Part shown: piece by piece, positions 26,601-33,388 of the stretch
Numbering within the stretch: position 1 is the stretch's first letter
Layout: the number at the start of each line of letters is the position of its first letter
Source of the DNA: Roseibacillus sp.
GTDB lineage: Bacteria; Verrucomicrobiota; Verrucomicrobiia; Verrucomicrobiales; Akkermansiaceae
DNA: 64,000 nt
Reading direction: 5' to 3'
NCBI GenBank assembly: GCA_002686085.1
Contig: NZAC01000049.1
Span: 1 to 64,000, forward strand
The notes under the pieces: generated by a model
Databases searched by the model: none
The model's input: only the letters and a program-made list of their open reading frames with translations
Told to the model about the DNA's origin: nothing
Made by a program: the position numbers and the translations under genes

Positions 26601-28661
26601 AGAATCAGATTCAGCTTGGTTGTCGCTACTCCCATTAAATCGAAGGAGAGAGTTATCGGGGCCATTTCCATAGCGAATGCCGTCAACAGTGAGAACCGCC
26701 TCTCCATACTCATTGTTATCAAAGTCTCCGGCAACATTCAGACGGTATCGAAAATTGATAGTGGTAAGAGCAGTTTCCTCGAGCGTGAACTCCCGGCTCC
26801 AACCGCCGGAGCTCTCAGGAGAGAAGAAATTAGCAAAGAAATTCTGGCCGCCTGTCTGAACCCGCAAGGCTCCGCCCTGAAAGCCGCCGGTCGGGTCCAC
26901 CTCTCCCGATGAGAAGTCCGGATCGGGAGTACCCTGAAAAGGGTCATCTACATATGTAAATCCACCCGCGACGGCCTGAGACCCGGGCAGGAGTTGAACT
27001 TGAAAACCTACGTCGCTGCTCTCGAGAGTGTTTTGATGGACTTCAACCGCAATTGAATTCGTTCCCTCAACCAGAACCCCGCTCAGATTCAAATTGCCCG
27101 TTGAAAATCCACTCTCGTCTCCAAGACCCGAGAGGGTGGTGGTTTCAATCGCTCCGGCCGGCATGCTCGGTGTTCGAAAGACTTCAGTGCCGTTGATGTA
27201 GATCACCCCGCCGTCGTCCAGGAGATAATTGGCAAGCCACTCCGTTTCCGTCAGCTGATCTGCTGAAATCTCAAAGGTATTTCGAAAAAGATAGGTGGTG
27301 ATCAAGTTCTGGCCATTGGCCGCGGCTCCAATTCCAAAAAGGAGGTCTGGCGCTCCGGGAAACCCGTCAATACCTCCGACCTGAATGGGGACATCCTCCG
27401 ACTCCCAAGGGCCGATAGTGGAGGTGGCAACGTCAAATCCTACCGAATTCCATGCATTTCCGTTCTGATCAACAGGGTAGCCATCGTTATTGCCATTTTC
27501 GTTCTCAATCCGGTCAAGGTAATCCCAGGCTTCTGTAATCACGGGGCCTCCGCCCCCTGCATCCCCGTCGAACCCTGTTTGCACAATGGTTCCCCCGCTT
27601 GTGGGGATTTCGGTGGCCACCAGCCCGGAAAGCGTGGCTTCCAGATCATCCGTAAACTGGAGGTTGGTGATGGTGTCAGTGGCACTGTTGTTCGTGATCG
27701 AAAAAAGCAGGGTGCCCGATTCTCCCGGGGCGATCGGGTTATCCAGGAACTCTTTTTCAAAGGATACGTTGAGAATAGAGGAAGGATCGATGACCTCGAG
27801 TTCAGCTACCGCTAATCCTCCTGAAACCGGGTCGCCTCCAATGGCTCTTACGGCAGTCAGATTACTGGAAACGCTAAGATGAAGTCCCGGAGCGACGCCA
27901 ACCACCTCAAGAGTGAGGGTGCATGTTTCTCCTGCCGGAAGAGGGATAGGGTCCTCGGGGGAGACCTCGATCGCCTGAGTGCCATTGATTGCAGTGATGC
28001 TAATGCCAGGACAGTTGGTTGAGACCGATGGTGGCGTGGCAATAGCAATGCCTGGAGGGAAAAAGTCGCTGAAGGATAAGTTGTAGGCGTCTACTGTGCC
28101 CTGGTTTTCTATGGTATAGATCAAAGTCGATCTGCCTCCAAGTGGGACAAGATCCGGGACGAAGCGCTTGCTGAATCCCAGAACCAATTCTGACGAGGTG
28201 AACAAGGTGGTGAATGCAGGTGCGCTGGGTCCGACTTCAGAAGTGAAGTCATCAATCGTGAGATCATGGGGACCCCTGATATTCTGAGTAACCAGTGCCT
28301 TAATTTCACACGTTGAGCTGGTTTCGACCGCCCCGCCGGAAAACCTGAGCAGGCTTCCATTATTCTCGGTTGTTAAGGTGCCGCCGCATTCCGAGGAAAG
28401 AGCCCTGACCGTAACGCCTGCGGGCATAGGCAGAGTGAAGGCTAGTTGGCTGATCGGGCCGGGATTGACCGTGTTGTCTACTGTGATAGTCAGTTCAGTA
28501 TTACCACCAATACCCACAGTATCGGGAGAGAGTGCCATTTCAACAACTGGAGGCGAGGCAACACCAGCGAAGGACATGGATGAAGCAAGGAGGAATCCCA
28601 AGGACCAGGTAAAAAAACGGGACAGGGTGAGTCTACTGGGGGATTCTGTGTGTGAGTTCAT
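23691..28661 (-). CDS. giant DUF11-repeat surface protein
   Basis: 1656 residues: a signal peptide, then about nine Ig-like DUF11/conserved-repeat modules. These are recognisable from phrases such as VTNQGPSTATELTISEDL, VTNLGPSFASDVSLENSL and the Cys-containing type (PAGGRCTLQVEVTSL, PAGETCTLTLEVV). One module near residue 350 is split by ~360 residues that contain two other beta-sandwich domains. The first has AWDYLDRIENENGNNDGYPVD, DDGGVIYINGTEVFR and TNSIAVEVHQN (galactose-binding-like). The second has GTHTLVIGAYANR and AQAWFDNFSIEV. The module then resumes at CGPGSSISGTNLL. The C-terminus (VYTIQYSRDGENWINV ... NRFYRVI) is a module common in verrucomicrobial exported proteins. It is probably a long adhesin or surface stalk. 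No sorting motif such as PEP-CTERM is visible. Confidence 0.8.
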   Translation of the reverse strand: MNSHTESPSRLTLSRFFTWSLGFLLASSMSFAGVASPPVVEMALSPDTVGIGGNTELTITVDNTVNPGPISQLAFTLPMPAGVTVRALSSECGGTLTTENNGSLLRFSGGAVETSSTCEIKALVTQNIRGPHDLTIDDFTSEVGPSAPAFTTLFTSSELVLGFSKRFVPDLVPLGGRSTLIYTIENQGTVDAYNLSFSDFFPPGIAIATPPSVSTNCPGISITAINGTQAIEVSPEDPIPLPAGETCTLTLEVVGVAPGLHLSVSSNLTAVRAIGGDPVSGGLAVAELEVIDPSSILNVSFEKEFLDNPIAPGESGTLLFSITNNSATDTITNLQFTDDLEATLSGLVATEIPTSGGTIVQTGFDGDAGGGGPVITEAWDYLDRIENENGNNDGYPVDQNGNAWNSVGFDVATSTIGPWESEDVPIQVGGIDGFPGAPDLLFGIGAAANGQNLITTYLFRNTFEISADQLTETEWLANYLLDDGGVIYINGTEVFRTPSMPAGAIETTTLSGLGDESGFSTGNLNLSGVLVEGTNSIAVEVHQNTLESSDVGFQVQLLPGSQAVAGGFTYVDDPFQGTPDPDFSSGEVDPTGGFQGGALRVQTGGQNFFANFFSPESSGGWSREFTLEETALTTINFRYRLNVAGDFDNNEYGEAVLTVDGIRYGNGPDNSLLRFNGSSDNQAESDSGWREASIEIPLNAGTHTLVIGAYANRTTSETEVAQAWFDNFSIEVPEINIEPCGPGSSISGTNLLLIEGGSLAPGQTCSFPVEVTVPVNAAFGPHLNVTSRLSADVNGEPKIGLPATDTLVVEPVAPTISKAFTPNAISAGGQSRVTYTIDNTASAIDARDLAFSDVFPEGLRMAGGDVAPGIALPVETFNCGEGGIFSLSSSTNTFTLSGNAVVPAGAICTISFEVATSNASAGTYGSTTSELTSSLGVSPGASADLTLVAPPLFTQEFSPDFNAGQVGILTFTIDNSTSPLDATNLSFTNTLPDGLILSNPVNFSSTCIGGTASAGPGGSLLSYSNGTVPAGGRCTLQVEVTSLEGGTFVNTTGELTSSLGNSGTSEDTLIVSPIVNVSLSQSESSDPIIAGTGGLTYTVLVTNQGPSTATELTISEDLDILTSGVSIASITPDQGVYNEGVWTLPSLPAGTTASLTVNLAVDPAANEGVEVITSTAALTGVTQTNIATATSVSDATSIITRADLQVTNMGLNNPVVAGSGPLNLEYMVTVTNLGPSFASDVSLENSLTLPPGVTLEETEPLAGTNTESTGESVIWTVGDLSVGSTSLVRLRFTAGPSTVAGADVITNVASVVSVQQTDVNPQNNTVSSSTSVEREADITIEVAESRDPVLAGYSESGSPGNLSHVISVSNSGPSDASNLAIRLESISPPGTTVVSFGPGETTLPPVLSIADLPRGETRTYGILYDVSSIAPAGLDTIVSSAELVSFEGEIINPEDDSDSVATSVISPGSMEIGEGSITLDLQTALLKQTITVTNNNPLDIPAFRILVNGLPGDVTVHNAQGASGGVPFLLYNQPLAAGESIDLVVEYFQITASGGFQPEFQIELVDSAGEAFSVAGIELNRVTSLPNEDKLLEFVSVVGEVYTIQYSRDGENWINVVPDVIAGANVTQWVDNGPPKTSSHPSTTGNRFYRVIRKAP

Positions 28662-28691
28662 CGAAGACAGGCGCAGCGTCTGAAAGGATGG

Positions 28692-28747
28692 AAAACACTG
28701 TGTTTTGCATATGGTTTGCCAACAAGCCTAATTCCTCGCAGTTAGGC
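28692..28747. promoter_or_regulatory. two inverted repeats upstream of the DUF11 gene
   Basis: AAAACA-CTG-TGTTTT (28692-28706) and GCCTAA-N10-TTAGGC (28726-28747) lie 31 and 65 bp upstream of the DUF11 protein start. The first looks like a dimeric-regulator operator; the second could form a 6-bp hairpin in the leader. No regulator gene is nearby. Confidence 0.3.
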
Positions 28748-28829
28748 GGATTCAAGTGACCAAATAACAGGGGATTTGCGGGTAATTACCTTTTTCGGGT
28801 AGGGCTGTGGCCGGGAACACCATGATTTA

Positions 28830-28940
28830 CAGGACTAAGGGGAAACGTATGCAGTCAAAGCCGGCTTGCCTAACAGGGTAAATTCAGACAAACTTCCGTC
28901 CTGCCACCTTTCCCCCATGACGCACTCCGGTGGAAGTGCG
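28830..28940 (+). ncRNA. possible structured leader of the pseudopilin gene
   Basis: CAGGAC at 28830-28835 can pair with GTCCTG at 28898-28903, closing a ~62-nt loop that contains the self-complementary AAGCCGGCTT (28858-28867). A separate 6-bp hairpin, CGCACT-CCGGTGGA-AGTGCG (28921-28940), ends 15 nt before the ATG. This could be a regulatory leader. It contains short stretches reminiscent of GEMM riboswitches (GGGGAAAC, GTCAAAGCC) but not the full consensus, so no class is assigned. Confidence 0.3.
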
Positions 28941-28955
28941 CATTGACCGAAATCC

Positions 28956-29753
28956 ATGAAAACAACGAGCCGATTGGCGACTCGCGCTTCCCATCTGTCC
29001 GGGTTTACGGCGATGGAATTGTTGGTGGCGATCTCGGTTGTTATGGTTCTTGCCGGGCTCACCATGCAGGTGATGAAAAATGGGCGTGAGAAAGCTCAGC
29101 AGGTGAGAGCGACTCAGAAAATCAAGGACTTGGGTGCTGCCTTCGTCGCCTACACGGGCGAAAATGGAGGGTTGCTGCCTCGGGAAAATCACTCTGGATC
29201 GGGCGATACGTGGCAGGCTGCGTCGGAAGAGGCAGCGAGTGAGGTGTGGTACAATGCCCTCACTTTGAATATGTCGCGAAAGTCTGTGGGTGAGATTGGG
29301 GAGTCGGGGAAGCCTCAACTCTTTTATGAGGACGGCTATCCGCTTTTTGTTCCCGGCGCACCCTATCCGAAGAGTGAAAAGAAGCTGGAGAATCCGATGT
29401 TTGCAATCGGGATGAATAGTCGTCTGCAGCGCAGGGATAATGATACGGGGGAGAAGCCTCAGGGCACGTTGGCCTCGATTCAGGCTCCAACGAGTACTGT
29501 CATTTTTCTGGAGCGGGGAATGCCGAAAGACGAAAAGGTCATACGCTCACAGGCCAACTTTTCAGCCTCTCCAAAAGCGGGACCAAAGGCGTTCGCCGGG
29601 AGGCACAACCAGAAAGGTCTTCTTCTGTTCGCGGATGGACACGTTGAGGTAAAGTCTCCGAGGGACATCCTGACTGGAAGTGGGCAGGTGAAAACTCTCG
29701 AGGAAGGGAGTAGTGTGGTGTGGACAAGGGATCCAGATGATGATCCCAACTGA
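28956..29753 (+). CDS. orphan type II-type pseudopilin
   Basis: A 265-residue protein with a prepilin cleavage/methylation motif: SG|FTAMELLVAISVVMVLAGL, with Gly at -1, Phe at +1 and the conserved Glu at +5, followed by one hydrophobic helix. The globular part ends in a H-x-G-rich motif (FAGRHNQKGLLLFADGHVEVKSP) typical of the pseudopilins with H-X9-DG ends that are abundant in Verrucomicrobiota and Planctomycetota. These are processed by prepilin peptidase. No secretion ATPase, platform protein or peptidase gene lies nearby, so it is an orphan relying on machinery elsewhere. Such orphans are often found next to secreted polysaccharide-degrading genes; their job is unknown. Convergent with PEP carboxylase, 29 bp between stops. 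Confidence 0.85.
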   Translation: MKTTSRLATRASHLSGFTAMELLVAISVVMVLAGLTMQVMKNGREKAQQVRATQKIKDLGAAFVAYTGENGGLLPRENHSGSGDTWQAASEEAASEVWYNALTLNMSRKSVGEIGESGKPQLFYEDGYPLFVPGAPYPKSEKKLENPMFAIGMNSRLQRRDNDTGEKPQGTLASIQAPTSTVIFLERGMPKDEKVIRSQANFSASPKAGPKAFAGRHNQKGLLLFADGHVEVKSPRDILTGSGQVKTLEEGSSVVWTRDPDDDPN

Positions 29754-29782
29754 GGGAGCCTTCTCCTCGCTGCGTTGGCCTG

Positions 29783-32515
29783 TTAGCCGGTCGTCCGTAA
29801 CCCAGCTGCGATGGCGTTGATGGAAAGGAGCATGCGCGGAAGCAACCCTTCTGCCTCCGCTTCCCCGCCAGACTGGATTTGTTGGCGCCATTCTCTGAGA
29901 AGCGAGACCTGTTGCTGATGAAGAACTTTTAGTGGAGCTTCACGGATCTCGAGTGTTTTTGCCATCCGGGGCCTTCGCTTAAGGATGTCCCCGTCGTAGA
30001 GTTCAGTCAGTAGTTCACGGGTGCGATTGAATTCGGCAACAATGATTTTCATGAAGCGGTCTCTCAGGGACTCGTCTTCAACCAGCGAAGAATACTGGGT
30101 CATCACCTCTAGGTTTGCAGAAGCCAGATTGGTTTCGACGTTGGTTAAGGTATAGCCGAGAAAGGAGGACTCGCGGAATTTCTCCTTGAGGCGGAGGAAA
30201 CGTTCCGGTTGCTGCGTCTTTAGAGACTCAAGGGCTGTGCCGACTCCGAACCATCCGGGTAGATAGAAACGGGCCTGTGTCCATGAGAAGACCCATGGGA
30301 TCGCTCTGAGATCATCGATGGAGTGACCCTTTTTGCCTGTTCTCCTGGTCGGGCGGGAACCAATGCAGGAGTTCTCCAGCGCATCGATGGGAGTGACCTG
30401 TCGATAGAAATCGATAAATCCGTCGGAGCGGAGCAGTGTCTGGTAGGCTTCCTGGCTCGCCTTGGATAAGTCAGGAAGGAAATCTTCTGCCGGATCCTTG
30501 TGGCTCTCCGGTCTGCTGTGAATTGCGGTCGTAATAGCGGTGCCGGCGAGAAGGAGTTCGAGATGATAGGTAGCGTTAGCAAGGTTAGCATATTTCTGTG
30601 CAATTGTTTCGCCTTGCTCGGTCATTCGAAACCCGCCACTCAATGAACCATGAGGGAGAGAGGCCATGAACCAGTGTGTTGGTCCAGCACCACGAGAGAT
30701 CGTTCCGCCGCGTCCGTGAAAATATCGTAGTTTTATGTCATGCCGGCGCGCTACTTCTGAAAGATTTTTCTGTCCCTGGTTGAGGGCCCAGGCAGCGGCT
30801 AGGATGCCACAGTCCTTATTGGAGTCCGAGTAGCCGAGCATGACCTGCTGTTCTCCCGAGCGCCGTCTCTTAACGATCGGATGGCTGAGAAATTGATCGA
30901 GAATTCCTGGTGCCCGATGGAGATCGTCGATGGTTTCGAATAATGGGACGACTTCAAGAGGGCAGATGAGTCCCTCTGACGCAGGAGTCATCAGTCCAGC
31001 TTCCCGGGCCAGAAGAAAGACACCAAGAAGGTCGGATACCTGGCGAGTCATTGAAACAATCAGGCCTCCAATTCCTGCTGGACCATTTTGTTCGAGGTGC
31101 GCTGCGATGACACGGTAGGAGTCGAGTACGAGAGTTGCCTCCTTGCCTGCATCGAGGCTGTCGTGAAGAAACGGTCGGGTAGATTGTAGTTCTTCGTTAA
31201 GAAACGCTACCCGTCTGTCTTCAGGCCATTCCGCATAGTGTGCGCCGTCCTCAACCCCTGCAGCTGCGAGTAATTGCGAAATCGCGCGATCATGGAAATC
31301 GGAGTTTTGCCTGATTTCAAGGGCGGCAAGGTGGAAGCCGAAAATTTCAAGTTTGTGCCGAAGCGGGCGGATGTGCTGCTCCTCAATAAGCGCACACCCA
31401 TTCGCAATGATACTTTCAGAAATTAATTCGAGATCATCGGCAAGGGCCTCGGGATTTGAGTAGCCGGGTGCGCCATCGATCTGGGCTTTCAGTTGGGCAG
31501 CCATGAGGCACGCCAGATGACGCCAGGGCTCCTGGCCGACCTGATGCTGGAGCTTGTTGACGACGTCCTCATCATGAAGAGAGAGACCAAGTTCTATAAT
31601 GCGATTCTGTAATTCCCCGGGGACTTCATTGTGATGAATGGAGAGTGTCAGGATTGAGGCGAGATTGGTGATCTCCCGGTGGAGCAGTTCGAGTGCCGCA
31701 TCGCCGAGAAGCTCAAGAGAGCGTTCTGTTACCTCAGGCGTCACGAGAGGATGGCCGTCGCGGTCCCCACCAATCCAGGTTCCGAAAGAAAGCCTTGGGA
31801 TATTTCCTGCCTCACGAAGTTTCTCCAGGGGAAATCCCGCATCGCGCCACGCTTCCGTAAAGTGAAGGTCAAGGCGGTTCAGAGATGCGGGAAATAGATC
31901 GCGCAAGTAGTGAATAGCCTCATTGAGTTCATGGTAAATGTCAGGGCGAACAAGGTGGATTTCTCCCGTACGCCACAAGCTCTCCAGCGCGGTAACCATT
32001 CGCTCCCGGATTCGTCGGCGCTCCCGTTCCGTGTATTTGGGATACTCGCTTCGCACCAGCTGGTTGTAGAGAGCGCGGAGGCGCTCACGGATGGAACTTC
32101 GCTTGGCCTCAGTCGGGTGGGCGGTCAGGACAGGTTGGACGCTCACATCTCCGAGTACCTTGATAATATCATCGGGGGAGAGTCCAGCCGCGGTCATATC
32201 CTTCAGAGCGTGGGGCCAGAGACCGCGAATTGAATCGGCCCCCAGTTCTTTTTCTCGCTCTCGCCTGATGGCGGAGGCCACTCGCTCTTCGACCATGTTG
32301 AGAAGCTGGAAACCCACCGAATACAACTGCTGTGTGCCCTTGGGTAATTCGCCCTCGGGGATCTGTCCGCTCCATGGAATATAGGGGATAAGCTCATCTT
32401 CACCGAGCGACTTCAATGCATCGGATAGGCAGGAAATCAGGTAGGACAGGGTCTCGTCGATCAGGTCGAAGCCTTGAACTCGCAGTTCATCCCGGGTGGT
32501 GTTCGAGGAGGTCAT
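29783..32515 (-). CDS. ppc: phosphoenolpyruvate carboxylase
   Basis: Converts PEP and bicarbonate to oxaloacetate and phosphate, replenishing the TCA cycle in the cytosol. The 910-residue length and all main blocks fit: VLTAHPTEAKRSS (catalytic His), GGDRDGHPLVT, MLGYSDSNKDCGILAA, the mobile loop FHGRGGTISRGAGPTH, and SWTQARFYLPGWFGVG. The usual C-terminus GIAAGLRNTG is here AIAAGLRTTG: the Asn equivalent to E. coli Asn881, one of the residues that bind the inhibitor aspartate, is replaced by Thr, which might weaken feedback inhibition. It is the only clear central-metabolism gene in the window and is flanked by secreted-protein genes. No Shine-Dalgarno site precedes the ATG. Confidence 0.97.
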   Translation of the reverse strand: MTSSNTTRDELRVQGFDLIDETLSYLISCLSDALKSLGEDELIPYIPWSGQIPEGELPKGTQQLYSVGFQLLNMVEERVASAIRREREKELGADSIRGLWPHALKDMTAAGLSPDDIIKVLGDVSVQPVLTAHPTEAKRSSIRERLRALYNQLVRSEYPKYTERERRRIRERMVTALESLWRTGEIHLVRPDIYHELNEAIHYLRDLFPASLNRLDLHFTEAWRDAGFPLEKLREAGNIPRLSFGTWIGGDRDGHPLVTPEVTERSLELLGDAALELLHREITNLASILTLSIHHNEVPGELQNRIIELGLSLHDEDVVNKLQHQVGQEPWRHLACLMAAQLKAQIDGAPGYSNPEALADDLELISESIIANGCALIEEQHIRPLRHKLEIFGFHLAALEIRQNSDFHDRAISQLLAAAGVEDGAHYAEWPEDRRVAFLNEELQSTRPFLHDSLDAGKEATLVLDSYRVIAAHLEQNGPAGIGGLIVSMTRQVSDLLGVFLLAREAGLMTPASEGLICPLEVVPLFETIDDLHRAPGILDQFLSHPIVKRRRSGEQQVMLGYSDSNKDCGILAAAWALNQGQKNLSEVARRHDIKLRYFHGRGGTISRGAGPTHWFMASLPHGSLSGGFRMTEQGETIAQKYANLANATYHLELLLAGTAITTAIHSRPESHKDPAEDFLPDLSKASQEAYQTLLRSDGFIDFYRQVTPIDALENSCIGSRPTRRTGKKGHSIDDLRAIPWVFSWTQARFYLPGWFGVGTALESLKTQQPERFLRLKEKFRESSFLGYTLTNVETNLASANLEVMTQYSSLVEDESLRDRFMKIIVAEFNRTRELLTELYDGDILKRRPRMAKTLEIREAPLKVLHQQQVSLLREWRQQIQSGGEAEAEGLLPRMLLSINAIAAGLRTTG

Positions 32516-32654
32516 GGGCAGGGAATTGAAGCCCTCTTCTGCCTGTAAGTGAAGTGTTCTCTTTCAAACGAGGTGATTTGACCCCTGATGAGTTGAGTAT
32601 GAAAATGCTCGCGTCGGGCTACTGCATCTGGAAAATCGCCAGACACATCGAAAA

Positions 32655-33305
32655 ATGAAACACATAGTCGCCCTCGCAATTTCTCTCACTCTTCCGTTCA
32701 GCTCTCTTTTTGCAGAGCACCACGAACTACCCAAGCCCGATAAGGACGGATGGATTACTCTTTTCAACGGAAAGGACCTCACGGGGTGGAGCGGTAGCCC
32801 TGATGTATGGCGAGTAAAAGATGGATATATCTCGGGGCAGATTGATAAGCTTAAGGGAGGAAATACGTTTCTCATCTATCAGCATCCATTCGCTGATTTC
32901 GAATTGGAGGCAGAATGGGTCCTTGTGGATGGAAAGGGAAATAGCGGTATCCAAGTTCGTTCCAAACAGTCTGAGAGTGGGGCCAATAAATGGGTGGTCA
33001 GTGGATACCAGGCGGATATCGGAAACGGTTGGTATGGAAAGCTTTACGAGGAGAGGGGGCGTGGCGTGCTTGCGGGTAATTATAAGAACAAGCCCACGAT
33101 AAAGAAGGACAACGGTTGGAATAAGTATTTGATCACAGCGAAAGGGTCAAAATTGACGCAGGAGCTTAATGGAGTTGTTACCATCGAGTTCGATGACAAG
33201 GATCCGAAGAAGAGCGCTTCAAGCGGGGTCATTGGATTACAGTACCACTCCCCCGGGGGGTTTGAGGTTCGGTTCCGCAAGATCAGAATCAGGCCTTCTA
33301 AATAA
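32655..33305 (+). CDS. single-domain DUF1080 protein (3-keto-disaccharide hydrolase family)
   Basis: A 216-residue exported protein: signal peptide MKHIVALAISLTLPFSSLFA, then one DUF1080 (PF06439) jelly-roll domain. Family blocks are WITLFNGKDLTGWSG, WRVKDGYISGQ, FADFELEAEWVL, GNSGIQVRSKQ, GYQADIG and the closing GVIGLQYHSPGGFEVRFRKIRIRP. Characterised relatives act on 3-keto-glycosides produced by periplasmic sugar oxidation, which would fit the sugar dehydrogenases in this window (inference). It lacks the extra ~150-residue N-terminal module present in the two longer DUF1080 proteins at 51577 and 61682. Divergent from ppc with 139 bp between; followed by a strong hairpin. Confidence 0.85.
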   Translation: MKHIVALAISLTLPFSSLFAEHHELPKPDKDGWITLFNGKDLTGWSGSPDVWRVKDGYISGQIDKLKGGNTFLIYQHPFADFELEAEWVLVDGKGNSGIQVRSKQSESGANKWVVSGYQADIGNGWYGKLYEERGRGVLAGNYKNKPTIKKDNGWNKYLITAKGSKLTQELNGVVTIEFDDKDPKKSASSGVIGLQYHSPGGFEVRFRKIRIRPSK

Positions 33306-33333
33306 TCTGACGTTGGCAGTTGCCGTTGGCATG

Positions 33334-33356
33334 CTTTGGGGCCACAGGCCCCGAAG
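33334..33356. terminator. bidirectional hairpin terminator candidate
   Basis: CTTTGGGGCC-ACA-GGCCCCGAAG is a 10-bp stem with one G-U type pair and a 3-nt loop in the 83 bp between the stops of convergent genes. The T-rich stretch after it on the plus strand (ATCGTTGTTATC) is imperfect. It could serve both transcripts. Confidence 0.5.
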
Positions 33357-33388
33357 ATCGTTGTTATCCGATCGACGGATGGATGCTG

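Noticed and set aside
28830-28903. GEMM (cyclic di-GMP-I) riboswitch before the pseudopilin
   Set aside because: Fragments such as GTCAAAGCC fit, but the GNRA-capped P2 helix and its receptor pairing cannot be drawn.
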